45,485 nucleotides of DNA from Helochares maculicollis (Eukaryota; Arthropoda; Insecta; Coleoptera; Hydrophilidae). Position 1 is the stretch's first letter, and the number at the start of each line of letters is the position of its first letter. Location: positions 1 to 45,485 of the forward strand of contig JAWQRO010000263.1 of NCBI GenBank assembly GCA_033557835.1, written 5' to 3'. Below the pieces are notes generated by a model. It was not told the origin of the DNA, ran no database searches, and saw only the letters and a program-made list of their open reading frames with translations. Both the position numbers and the translations under genes were made by a program. Positions 31,121 to 43,777 of this stretch are shown here, piece by piece.

Positions 31121-33601
31121 CTACGTATCAGACTTAGCTTTGTCTTCTTTACTCTTATCGTAAATCAATCTGATCTGATGAAGTAGAAGTGAAATGTTTG
31201 TCCCCACTTTAGCACTTACAGGCACGATGGGTAGTTTTGTGTTAGCTTTTAAAATTTTTAAATTCTCTGGAGATTCAGGTAAGTCCATTTTATTAGCAAC
31301 TACTAACTGTGGTCTTCTAAGCAGATTTGCGCTAAACTGGGATAATTCATATTGCAGAGTTTCTAAGTGCTGCCAAGGTTCACTTAAAGACGCATCCAAG
31401 ATGTATAGTAAACCAGAACATCTTTCGGCATGCCTTAAAAATTGGATTCCAAGCCCTTTATTTTTATGAGAGTCGGGAATTAATCCAGGTAAATCTGCCA
31501 CAGCAACTTGCTCATAATCATCAAACTGGATCATACCTATATGGGGCTTTAATGTTGTGAATGGATAAGGTGCTACTTTTGGTTTGGCTCGACTGATTGC
31601 TCTTAGAAGTGTGCTTTTTCCAGCATTGGGAAAACCTATCTGTAAAAATTAAGCAATGTTAGTAATACATTGTGTTGTCCCGAAAGTTCATGCTGATTTC
31701 TGGTAGGTGCCAAAAGAATGGAGTTAAATATATCAGCATGATTGAAATGAGATGCCGTGCATATACAGAGTGAGCAGTTACAATCCGAGCAGAATGTCAA
31801 GCTCATCCCTCAGACCACTTAAGAGAATGTTAAAGGTGGTTCACCAATGAGCTAAAGGATGTATCTGTAATGAGCAGGATGAAAATTCTGCCCAATATCT
31901 ATATCTTAAGCATTGTCTCAATTTAAGGCGATATCATGTTGTAACATTTCTTTCAGAAGGGTAATATGATATGGAGGTTTATTTGAAGACAAAGTAAAAT
32001 TATAAAGCTGGGAAAGGAAACTATGGATTCAGGTTGATCTCTCTACAAGATAGAGTTCTTGCTAAGACAAGCCATTTAGTTAAAAATTTGCTTTTTTTAG
32101 AACATTGAGGTGATTTCATAGCAGAATTTTTGACTTCCAAATCATCAGACAAGTCTTCATAAATAGATTTTACAAATGCTGTCCTTATTATTTCTTTCTC
32201 ATTACCAATTTGCAAGTAACAAACTCATCAACATAAATTCCTATAATTCTTTGGACGTTACCAGATGAGCAACAATTAGAGACTGGTGAGAGCATGGACG
32301 GTACTATTGTGAAAAAGTGTTCAAAATATTGAACATAGCCAGAATAGACGATAATTGGCATCCCACACAACCTTATAAATATAAATATACTTGCCAATCC
32401 AACATGAGCCATGCTTTTAATTTCAATGGAATACTCTAGAGATTCACCGTCTGCCCCGTATTCACAAATTTTTGGTGCTTGCTCCATATCTGATGTAAAG
32501 AAGTGATTTCCTTTGCCACCTGCACCCCCTTTCGCAGCAACAAACATTAAGCCTTCCTCAGCAAGATCTCCCACAACTAGCCCATCTTTATTTTTTATTA
32601 TTGTGCCAATGGGGACATCAATTATTAAATGTTTGGCTGATTTCCCATCACAATCTCTATTAAAACCTACAATTATTTGTAATTATAAAAGTGTTATACT
32701 GCTGCTGTCCAATAATAATAGAAGCAAGCGAATATTTATTTGAATGGGAATAACGTGTGAGGTATTAGGTATGTTGTAGAGCACAGCTGCAAAACTCTTT
32801 TCAATCAAAAATCATTGATCCATTTGTCATTTGTTTTTACAAATCTATCAATTTTAATTTGAGTTTCATCATTACAAACTGTTACTATTTCTCCAATTAC
32901 GATTATTGACAAAGATAAATTGTTTAATTCAGTTGAATATCAACTGATTGTAACAGTAAGATAAAGAAATGAGTTTTGGAGTTAAGTGCAACAGAATGTC
33001 CAGAACAATAATTGCTTCAAAAAATAGTTCACACGATGAATGTTATGCAAGTGTTAATTCTTGGATAACCCAAAATTGATAAATAAATGAAAAATGAAAC
33101 AATATGAACTGAAAATAGGAATCATTATTGCAAAGTGAGTTGAATTAGTGAATAGTAGAAAGATACAACAATTTTAAAACCATATTGTCTTGTTAATACT
33201 GCAATGGAGTGCAAACGCATATGATTAATATACCTTTTTCACCATCGTCAGCTTTTAAAATAGAGGATATGTGCGTAAGATCTCTGATATCACTGGTAGC
33301 ACGAAAGATTACATGCCCACCATGTCCTCCATCGCCTCCGTCTGGTCCAGCGTATTCATTCGCCCACAGTTGCAGAAACGATATGCAACCATCTCCACCT
33401 TTTCCTCCTTCGCATCGTATCGGTTTGTAGTCTACAAAATTTTGGGGCTTTTTATACGAATGACGTTCATTCTTTCTATATACTTTAAATACATACAGAG
33501 TCTTTATTAGATTTTGGTTTTTTACTTCGTAAGGGTTGAGGAAATCTTTGCGCGCAATTTCTTATGATGCTAGTAAAACGTGGTGTCAATGTCTTCAACA
33601 T
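31121..33601 (-). CDS. MTG2: mitochondrial ribosome-associated GTPase 2 (Obg family)
   Basis: Obg GTPase that assists large-subunit mitoribosome assembly at the inner membrane. Exons: about 33234-33601, 32405-range trimmed to 32395-32666, and 31121-31639, together about 385 residues. The Obg fold has CEGGKGGDGCISF, NEYAGPDGGDGGHGGHVIF, and AAKGGAGGKGNHFF. The G domain has P-loop GFPNAGKSTLLRA, PFTTLKPHIG, DLPGLI, NKMDLPE and VSAK. Two oddities. First, the ATG at 33601 opens a presequence-like frame (MLKTLTPRFTSIIRNCAQRF) that is one base out of frame with the conserved NFVDYKPIRCEGG. Removing one base from a six-base homopolymer (33518-33523) or a very short intron would reconcile them. Second, intron 2 (31640-32394) needs a GC donor (GCAAGT) to keep the P-loop in frame. 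Minus-strand AATAAA at plus 31108-31113. Confidence 0.93.
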
Positions 33602-36600
33602 GTTGTGTATGGCATATTACGTACTTAATGTAAAATAAAATATTTACTTGTAACCCTTTAACGCAGCCAAACGCAACTTGCGGTAATTGTATTAAATAAG
33701 GTTATATTATGATAAAATTGAGGTTAGGGTATATTTAAGCCTTTGCATTTTGTACGTTTGGTTGCCTAAGTTGCAGTTTGTTATTGGCTACGCAGGTATG
33801 CATGCAGGTTAGCTTCCATATTCAAACGATATAAATTATTCTTTAGAATTTCAAAGCGATTCCCTATTTGATAAAAATGTTTTATTGGGAGTCAATGGTT
33901 CAATATTTGCCACACAATGCTGATCTTCAACTTAATTATATGAATAGACTTTTCTTAATACGAACTTGACAAAGTAATATACGTTTGATAGCTTGCATTA
34001 CTAAGAAATAAGTCTACATAATGTTTATATTTTCTGTTTTGCTTGTATTATATAAGAAGCCAGATTAGATGCAAACTTTTAGATAGTTTACAACATTATT
34101 ATATAGCATGTGATGAAAGAACCGTTTGGTATGCAATTTCCGTTGATCAACGATATAACTCTTCCTCCGCAAGTTGTATAAAATTAGGGTAATAATTCTT
34201 ATTACATTTCTAATCGGAGCCACCCACATGTGCATAGAAATATTAACAAAACATTGTTTATACTATTTAAAACACGAGCTGCATATAGTGTTAGCAACAT
34301 TAATTAAATATGTATCGCTTGGCATTTCACTTAGTAGTTTGTTGAGGCGTTTTCACTTTTCAATTAATAAAAATTAAGACAAGTTAGTTGTTTTAATGAC
34401 AAGTAGAAGAAAGAAAAAAGTGGGAAACATTTTTAAACTCTTTGAACTCAGACTATCAAACAGGCAATTGTTAGTGCGTTCGTTCTTAATTTACTTGTCT
34501 TTTTAATGCTTGAGATTTGTATAGTATTGCATTAACTCATTACTATTTTGACATTAATATTAGGGTATTTAAATGTTACCAGATCCTGTATTCGTATTAT
34601 TATGTCTGCTTATAAATATGAAGTCATTCATTAGGTCAGTATCCATTATTGCTAGTCGTTTGAATGATTTTGAGGCACGGAACTGATTTCATTATTACTA
34701 TGTTTATCCAACTAAACCTCATTGATTATTGTCGGTCATCAATTTATATTATGTTCATCATAACTGTTCATGAGATTCGAGAAAGCAAAATGGTGTGACG
34801 ATTTTTGTATTGCTTTAATTTTGAAGAGGCATCTCACGTGGACTATCAATTGATTTTAAGGCATCGATTTCCTATAAAAAGCTCTATGCTCTCTAATGAA
34901 AAATAATTTCTTAAAATGGCTTTTCTAGTATGGCTTTGTTTTTAAAGCAAAATTTAAAATATGTGAACTTGACATCAGATTACTGCATTCGAGTTCAATT
35001 TAAATTTTTAAAGGAGTATCTCCATACCAATTTTCACGTTTCTCTAATTAGCGGTTTAGACATGACAAAAAACGAGGAAACATGTATTTGTGATTTTGAA
35101 GAAACATCTTAGTCTCAAGTTTCCTATCCGCGGTGTAAGGCAATGAGAAATTTCTTCAGCCGCCGTCACGCCTTTTAACATCACCATTTACCTTTCCGTG
35201 AATTGTAGCATAGAAAACTTCAATTTTCATGTTTGTGGCAGTTAATGGCAACGCATTAAAGAAATTTCTCTGTCTTCAGTTCAGCGGTTTAGGTTGGGTG
35301 TTGATGATTTAGTCAGTCAGTTAGGACACTTGGTATTATGCATATACAGACTTAAAACAGCCAATAATGATCAAAACCGATATTCTTCAATTTAATTAAG
35401 AATACCAAAAATGGAAAATGTGACATTGAATTTCTGCTCAAAGCTCTTCTACGCTTTATTGAATAATCAAACGATTAGATAGCATATTGATAATACGTTC
35501 TGGACCCAATAATCACCGGAAATCACGTGTACTCTTAATACTCAAACATATGTATTTTACACACTTATTATTCATTGTTTAACAAAAAGCTTACCAAAAT
35601 TCCTTGCCAAGCGTAAACAAAAATTTTTAGTTCAAGCCGATTTAGACACATATCTGATCCAAATATACACCAAATAATGAGTGATAATGTTTAGTTGTGT
35701 TTCTTTATTGTACATTTATCTAAAAATGTAAAAATCTGAGACCTTCATATCGTATCGTTAACTTTCAGCTTCCATCAACTTTCATACATTTTAATATAGC
35801 ATAATGTGAAAATTTGGAAGTTTGCGGTTTATATTATCTACAGGAATTAAATTTGTTTTTTTAGCTTTTTATCTTTTATTTGATGAGCATATGATGATAC
35901 AGACGTTTATATTTACAATCATATAAGACATTTCTGATAGCAAAAACTATGTGGAACCTTTTTGAACCCCTTTAACATAACCGAAAAATGCCTTAATGCC
36001 CACAAGAAGCTTGTTGAGTCATATTCACTGTGGTTTATTTATTGTGAACTGTAGTTATGAAAGGAAACTATGCATATGAATAAGTTTATCTTAAGAAGAA
36101 ATCTATTTTTATCCGCATACGCATAAGTAAACTGTATATTGTATGCATGGTTCGTACGACTGTATCCTATATTAGGACAAAAGATTAAAGCAGCACGGAA
36201 GATAGGTAATCATGATTTAACACGTAATACGGATAACCTTTACACATATTGAGCCCTTTTGCATATAGTAGGTGAATTGTTGAAGATATTGGGTCGAGCT
36301 ATATTTACATGTTCAAAGTCACGTAATACCCACGTTACGTTGTTAGATGATCATGCATCAAACGATGCGTTCAGAAGCGATCGTTTAACAGTAGTTCCCA
36401 GAATTTATCACAGGATAACCATAAAACATTAGACATTGGCATAAAACTTCGGAAAAAATAATATGAGCAACAATTATATCATATCCTCAATCGTGGATTT
36501 GCATATCCAAGGAACAGATGAAATTTTTAGATGTGTCTACGGTCATTTTACATTCTCGCGTTCGCACTACTTACAAGTGGTAATTAATCAACTACATTAC

Positions 36601-37756
36601 AGCGAGCTGTATTGATTTTAACTAGCAGTTAGGTACCCGCATGAATATTTATGAATGAAATTTACAAACGCTTAAAAATAGCTCTAAGAGCGTTGAGAAA
36701 AATGGAACTGTTAAGTTCATCATTGAACCTCTTTGACCGTGTCAATATTTAAGTCATGCTGGGTGCATATGTGGCATCATTTAGGAACATTTATTAGTTC
36801 GAAAAAAATCATTTTGTAGGAGAGGGAGAGCTCTGCGGAAAATTCCCAAGGGCCGTTCACAAAACTTGTTTGAACTGTTTTGTTAAGTATTCACGGTATA
36901 AAATTGTTAAACTCTAACTTGAAGGTATGTCAACCTGAATATGATAACCACCTGTACCAGGATAACGTTCTACGGCTTATTTCCTACAATACACAAAAAA
37001 TCGATCACGTTATAGACAACCAGGCACCTCATGCAAATGAAAACTAGAGACCAACACATACGAAGTGCAATACCTTTACAAAACCTGTTTAATGTGTGCA
37101 TAATAGCTCCAAACAAGAAAATGTATTTAAAAAGAAATTTCATTGTTGGACGAGATATTGATTTTTAAATACATTTAAAAGCCTAATAATTATCAAAAGA
37201 GTTATACTTTAATTTAATTAAGAATATTAAGAATGAAATAGCTGACATGAGTGAATAGAGTAACCTTTAAGAGCAGTATACGCATGTAAGTATAATCCTA
37301 ATACAAGGACATTACGTAGCCGCATTTTTTGCGTTCACGTAATATTAGCCGCATAACGTACATAATCTCAGCTACCCTAATCAATTTCTAATAACATTAG
37401 AGCTTTAGCAGCATAACTAATTTTGAGCCAACGTATAACTTTTAATCGCTGCGTTTGTTTCAAAACTAAGACAAGACTAAGATCTGATGGACTATTGATT
37501 AAAATGAGCACTAGGCAAAAAACAATAAAATGCTATAAACATTGTTTAAGCAACTTCTTCCATAGACTTTGTGAGCTCTGACAATGTAGGTTGGAACAAA
37601 GGCGAATAAACGTTAGGTCATAAAACAGTAATGACATCGATTATGTAATTTTTAATAAGAAAATGTAGTGCACAGTATGAGGTATGAGACGAATTTGCAG
37701 GATATGATTTCATTCCTTTATGTAGTAATTTTCAAATAGTTCCCCGTTGTTTTTAG
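33602..37756. other. long gene-poor stretch
   Basis: AT-rich. No gene family recognised on either strand. The first 100-200 bases should contain the MTG2 promoter. Short open frames near 34174-34377 and 34930-35112 have no motif. It ends with a pyrimidine-rich acceptor-like sequence (TTGTTTTTAG) at 37747-37756. Confidence 0.5.
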
Positions 37757-37985
37757 AGTGACTTTTGCTCTACTTATAAAGTTTGCAACTCATTTTAACG
37801 GAAACTTCAAGTCCGGAAAACTACGTTTCAAGCCACCCCATTTAGTGCAAACAAAAGGGTTTAATATCCAGCGTAGAAAAGACGCTATAAAACCAGGAGG
37901 TCAACACGAACAGCCAACATTTTTTCACTACCAATTAGAATTCATGCAACGCAACAGTGAAGTCATAGAAATGCCGGCGATTTGA
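37757..37985 (+). CDS. candidate orphan terminal exon
   Basis: After the acceptor TTGTTTTTAG the sequence becomes GC-richer and stays open for 75 codons to TGA at 37983-37985, with AATAAA within about 25 bases downstream. The product is basic and polar (LRFKPPHLVQTKGFNIQRRK and KPGGQHEQPTFFHYQLEF are parts of it). Entry would be in phase 2. I found no upstream exon and recognise no family. It could be the 3' end of a gene with a long intron to the left, or an old transposon fragment. Confidence 0.25.
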
Positions 37986-38751
37986 ATAGTTTAAATTGGG
38001 GCAAATAAACAAAGAAATTTTAACAATTATTGCATTCCTATGCTTTAGCGAAATATAAACGTCCAAACTTAAGGTCTACGCGGGGAGTCTTTGATGTGAG
38101 TTCTCAAATGAACGAACAAAGTAAATACTTACACATGTACTATATGATTATAAGCGGTCTTTTACTGCAATTACTTTAGAATATTTGGTTCAAGCTGCTG
38201 GTTGATCATTAAAAATACAAAGGGCAATTTCATTAATAATTAACGGGTAGTAGTTATCACTTCTTAGCCAGGGAGTTCCCAATCGATTTTACATTAAGAA
38301 ATATAATTAAAGCAAATACAGCTATAAAATTTCAGAAATCAATGTATTGATGAAAAATTCGACTTTCTTATGGCCAATAAGCAGGCCTTCGGCGTAAAAC
38401 TATGTTTTGAGTATAAACACTCAGACAAATTACTTTTATGAGACGCTTTAATTATTGACGTTTGTTTTGTAATGATTTAAGAATTAAATCGTTAAAATTA
38501 TTGTCTGATGCCTTTCTTTTATTCTTTGCCATCACGCACTCTTGGCGACTAGTTTGTTGTGAGCGACAGTGACCTACTATTGCATCAGCGATATCTAAAG
38601 GGAACGCAGTAACAAAGGGAGGGTTCCTCTACCCTACTTGATATAAAATTAACAGAAACAAGAAACTTTGTAATTGTTATCTCTGTAATTAATTGAGTAA
38701 TAATTTATGAACTTGCTGCTTAATTTTTGTTATCCGGTATTCAACATACGT
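37986..38751. other. no recognisable gene
   Basis: AT-rich except for a GC-richer patch at about 38525-38635. Its reverse strand reads open for a short distance, without a recognisable motif. Confidence 0.4.
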
Positions 38752-38835
38752 TTACTTTCCTGTGTTACCATGCAAAATTTAGTAAAGGGGAGGTATTGCG
38801 ATCATGACAAAATTCGACTTCGTCATTTTGAATAT
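38752..38835 (+). repeat. interspersed repeat family, partial copy
   Basis: A TTAGTAAAGGGGAGGTA segment, then GATCATGA, AAAATTCGAC and CATTTTGA, follow in the same order as in the copy at 8262-8790 (hairpin end side). Only about 80 bases are recognisable. Confidence 0.55.
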
Positions 38836-39892
38836 GCCGCTGTGTACATGCTTATGTGATTTAGTTAAATCTAACTATTCAGACTATTTGAGCTGAGTGA
38901 GAAAATTTGGTGTACACGGTCGTAGGAAGGGAAAATTTTTAAAATAAAGTAAAAATATTTCTATGAAAAAATGTGCTTTCAGGACTAGTACTGATGTATC
39001 TTCTTAAGGTAGGGAAATGATACAATCCTCTTATTTGTAAAATGCGTGTATTTTGCGAAAATTAAATAAAAAAATATCAACATAATTGATGTTGGACCAC
39101 TGGAAGTACTTGTTTTCAAAGTTCTTCAATAAACTCATTGTTAGAGCAAAGTTATAGAGCTATCATTTTGTACACAGTCTAAAAACTTTTGATAATTAGT
39201 GGATATAAAATTTCAACATGAGCGTATAACCGAAAATTTTGTTTTTACATTTATTGAAAATTTAATATTAAAGAGCTATGACATGAAAAAACTATTAAAA
39301 ATTTTGCATACGCGCATAAGTATATCATAATATATTTTCGCTGCCGCGGAAAGTTTATTATAACAACGTATTAATAAAATGAAGATGCATTTGCTTCGCT
39401 TACTTAGGAAATCAACACGCTTAAAAACTCAGAAGTCGTATGTTGTCGTTTTCATATCGCTTTGGAATTATATTTTAAGCATGTCGATTCCTTCAAGCAT
39501 TTCCACTTTGCAAGAGAGAAGCTTATTTGGTTCTAGATGGATATTTTACAAAGGTACTCTTTTCTAAGGGGTTTCGCGTAACCACTTCGCTTAATTGATT
39601 GTTTGAATGCTCACATTAGTGAAATATTCGAGAGTAGACATTTATGATTGGTCTGCCCTGGGCTATTTTGGAGAGTTCGTCCTAGACTTTAGGCATCTAC
39701 AGCTGAGATACAGCTCAATTGACAGGACAGCGTAGTAAAGTGAATCACTTAAGTAAAGATTCACTAAAGATAGTTAAATTGAGGAATAAATTACAATTGG
39801 TGATTGGGAGCATGTAAGTAGATAACAACGTAAAAATAAATATTCAATTCGAACATAAATCTAAGTGTTAATGATAGACTAAGCACAACCTA
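38836..39892. other. no recognisable gene
   Basis: AT-rich, nothing recognised. A short open frame at 39379-39567 has no motif. Confidence 0.45.
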
Positions 39893-40568
39893 TCTGGAGT
39901 CTCTCCACTCAACATTCCCGTATAAATATATGTACTGCATAAAAGTCCCTACTATTAATAATAACAAAACTACAAACACTTACATGCGTTTAAATTAATA
40001 ACTAAAAATCGAATTTATGCCGGTTAAGTCCCAGTTCCGGTTTTAAAATTTACACGGAAATATTTCTAATTGCTGTATTTATAATGTATACCATTTGTGT
40101 AACAATTTTTTTATTCCAAGACATACAAAAATTGGAATTTTCAAAATTATAAAAATAGCATTTGCGGTACCCCGATCACGTTGAAAAATTATATCTGTCA
40201 GTTTTTTGTGATATTTAAGGTGTGGACGGAATTTCAATTCGATAGCTTAATTTTAAAGACTATTTTACTTGAAAAACTCAAAACAGTGTAGATAAACAGG
40301 TACTTTCGGTGGTCCTACATGCCTCAAAAGCTGATATAGATCCAAGTTTTTGCGTTAATAGCCGTACACCAAATTTCTTGCTCCACCTCAAGTGGTCTGA
40401 CCTCTATCGTGTTTACATATACATACAGCAACATGCCCAAAATGGTCAAAGTGGGCTCGAGGGCTTTCAAAACGTGAAGCTCTGTTAAAATGTCGAGCTC
40501 GATTTTTTTCATAGTCCCTAATGGCTTCCCTTTACAATACTTTGTATAGTAATCCGGGAATGTAAAAT
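39893..40568 (-). repeat. interspersed repeat family, copy 3
   Basis: Starts with the 96-base block also seen at 26213-26308. It continues with CCAGTTCCGGTTTTAAAATT, AGGTACTTTCGGTGGTCC, CATGCCTCAAAAGCTGATA, AATAGCCGTACACCAAATTT, CACCTCAAGTGGTCTGACC, and ends with TACTTTGTATAGTAATCCGG and GGAATGTAAAA. Relative to copies 1 and 2 it lacks the CCCTTTGCAAAGG segment and contains an extra middle part similar to 8460-8650. Confidence 0.75.
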
Positions 40569-42089
40569 ACTATAAACAATTAACTTTGATTCGAAAAGCA
40601 AAAAGCCATAAAGAACGAAATTAGCTTTGTTTATCCTTGGTAGACTGGGGATGCGTTAAGGAACAAACACGCTTAAAAAAAGTTGAGGGACATATAGATA
40701 ACGAACACATTATATTTCAGTTTGATTCTTGATTCATTATTACATGGGTCTTGATCATGAGGTTACATTAATCCATTGGTAAGTTTATTTAGTGCATTAT
40801 AATTGCGGAATTGTTTAGTGGTTTAGTGGGGTTGTATACACAGCTCTGATCAACCTTAATTTGCAAACTGTGGTCGTACTTTTTAATTAGTGCCCCAATT
40901 GAGGCAGTTTTCTGCAGCTAAAACCATCATTAAACCAAAATATAACCAGCAAATTATACGCACTTGTTTTACTGGTAATCGCCGGTAAAGAACAAAGTAA
41001 TTCGCCGATTACCGGTTAAATGCGATTTACTATTTTTTTGAAATAATTATAAGAATTGAATTTTCCACATTCTTTGGTCTCAACGAAACTAATTGTTTCT
41101 TTAAACAAATTCAAAATAATTTATGCTAACGATTTTATAGAAAGCGTTAGAGCCTCCAACAACAAATTTTTATATTCATAAGGAAAAGGATCTAATTTGA
41201 TGAAATCAGCACGAATTTGGCCAATGCTGATACTTGTCTACAGGACCTGAGTTGTACAGTTCTGGAGCTAAAATGCGAAAGCATTCATTTTTGAATGAAT
41301 AAATCATACTTTTTGCAACCAATTTTCTGAATATGAGCCTTGTATGTTAGGTAAATACATATATCTCAATGTGTATAATTATTTAAGATGATAATGAAAA
41401 GGGAGCGTTCACAACTGGCCAGTGCCAGGAAAGTGTTTGCAGAAGAACCTACGTGGTCATTTTAAATAAATGTATCATACAAATTGAATTGTGAGAAACA
41501 CGTTATGGTTTGTTAATAATTTAATCAAACCTTGTTACTATTCTCATCTGTTGTAGTTTTTCAATAAAATATTTATATGTGCTAACGACACGTACAGATC
41601 CAATCATTTCAATAATTGAACAAAAAGTTATTTGAGTTACAAGATAGGATTCAAATTCATTATCTGCATGCAAATGTAATCGATAAATCACTTATGCAAA
41701 CGCTATTTGTTTTTCTGGGGAGTAGGAATGCAAGTCTGATAGGGGGCTCGTTAATATTTAACGGCGTGCCGGTAACTGATTGTCGCGACAATTTTTACCT
41801 AATTATTTCAAAATATTATTACATCGATACCATTTTGTACCATCATTTGTTCATCCATCGTATACTCCGATTATACTTTTTATTATTAATGGGTAAACAC
41901 TTTTACTCTCTAGAGCATGTGTCTATATATTTAACCCAAAAAAGCTTTTAGTTTAACTATATAGTTATCGCCTAAATTTGCTTGGCTTGGCCAAAAGCTT
42001 CGCGCAATGAATTGAAAAACCTAACCTATGTATTACATATATTGTTACATATTATATTGATATATATTATATATATTACATTACACACA
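40569..42089. other. no recognisable gene
   Basis: AT-rich. A 111-codon frame at 41616-41951 is hydrophobic towards its end and has no recognisable motif. A TA-rich tract lies near 42050-42085. Confidence 0.45.
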
Positions 42090-43777
42090 TATACACCTAT
42101 TTCGGCCCATATTGCAGGGTGTAGCCACTCAATTTTTTCTGTTTTTTGGTCGTTTTGCGCCTCTGAGGTATCATTCGTTTAGTCTTGTGGTCCATCTATT
42201 ATCAGTCCTTCTTGGATGTGCCCAGCCCATTGTCATTTAAGAGATTTTATTTTGTTAATCATGTCGGTCACTTTAGTTCTTTCTCTAATCCAGTCATTAT
42301 CGAAGTCTTTGCTTTTCAGATGAATAAGCATTCAGGATTTGAATATGGTGTAATTCATCCCGAATGCTCTCCAAGCCAGTTTGCATGTTATTTATTTCTG
42401 AGAGTAGTGATCCTGAAACGTGGACAGCTTGGCCTAAGTATACATATTCAACTTCTTCTAATTTCTTTCCATTAACGTTAATCTCTGCAACTGTTGGAAA
42501 TTCGTTGAACATCACTTTCGTCTTTTTGACTGGCAGCATATAATTCGTCAATTAGATTTTGCAATTCGTCTGGACTATCCGTTACAAAGACTACGTCACC
42601 ATTGATATTTAGTCCGTTATTTTCCCAGCTTAACTTATTGAAGACGTATTATATAGTTTAGGAGAGCTCGAGTCCCATTGGTATACATCTTTTGTTGTTG
42701 AGAACTCCCTAGTTGATTTATGAAGTTTCTCTACCGCTTTTGCTTCCTAATATATGTTATTGAGGATTTCAATGTAGGCTTTCTCTATGCCTGGCATTGT
42801 TAGGGCTTCCGTTATTGCCACAGGAAGAATTGAGTCAAAGGCTTTTTCGAAGTCAATAAAAGCCATCGACAATGGCAGAGTATATGATCCATAGAGCTGT
42901 ATCCCCTTCGGAATCCCGTGTGCTCTTTTGGCTACATAAAATCTAGAGTGTTTGTTAAGTGGTTTAGAACGATTTTTGTGAACACTTTATATACCACTGG
43001 CAGCAAGCTCGGCAAGGTCGGCACTTTCTGCTGTCTTCTACGCTACCTTTCTTATTATGACTTAGTATTATAGTACCTTTGTTCTAGTGCTTTGGGAGCT
43101 TCCTTTTACAGACGCATTCATTGTACAACTTTGCTAGGCAAGTTAGTGTTTGATTGCCTGTTAATTTCAGTAGTACATCTGTTATTCCGTCATGTCCAGC
43201 TGCTCTGCCATCATTTTTCATTTGTTTTAGAGCCAATTCTGCTTCAGCTGTTAGTATTTCTAGTGGCTCCTCAGTATTATTGATTTTGATACAACTGTCG
43301 ACCATTGCTACTATTTGATTTCGCCCTTTGATTAGCTTCTGTTTGGTTTTCTTGGTAGCCCTTGCAGTTTTCAATGGCATCCTGTACAAGGTTTTTGTTT
43401 TACTTTTGAATATTTATCTTAATTTGCTTTCTAATGGTATTGCCCAACTCTAAATATTCCATGCGGGTCATTTTGTCAGAGTTGCTTCTCTTCGTTGATT
43501 CATCAAATTCGTAGTGTTATCTGACAGCTATTGTAGGTCTTTTAGACATGCCTCCTACCTCAACTGCTGTTTTTTTTAGATAATCTTTGTGAAGATTTGG
43601 GTCTAATTTATTGACCTATTCAACCTGATATGTAACTTTTCCTGGAATATGTCTTTGTCATTTGTCAGATTTTTCATATCCAATGATTTTATCGGTTTGT
43701 TTATGAGTTTTCTTCTTTCTAGACGCGTATTCAACTGGATTTCAGCTCTGACAAGTATGTGGTCACTATCAGTATTA
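42090..43777 (-). mobile_element. decayed RTE-type LINE (endonuclease end, RT, C-terminus)
   Basis: Read on the minus strand from the right, with many stops and frameshifts. First comes the endonuclease SDH motif (43759-43767, in TDSDHILVRAEIQLNTRLER). Then MEYLELGNTIRKQIK, EAELALKQMKNDGRAAGHDG, the RT blocks LLPVVYKVFTKIV, HTGFRRGYSSMDH, AFIDFEKAFDS and PGIEKAYIEIL, VVFVTDSPDELQNLIDEL (the preceding part of the YADD region is deleted), KTKVMFNEF, EEVEYVYLGQAV, and the C-terminal block WIRERTKVTDMINKIKSLKW followed by QWAGHI. This order is that of RTE-clade ORF2 proteins. The right edge coincides with the start of the mariner at 43778. Confidence 0.9.

Noticed and set aside
32021..32340. Open minus-strand frames inside MTG2 intron 2
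   Set aside because: Protein-like in part but not conserved in Obg proteins and not needed for the reading frame; possibly transposon-derived.
41616..41951. 111-codon plus-strand open frame
   Set aside because: No start context, motif or exon signals; probably chance.
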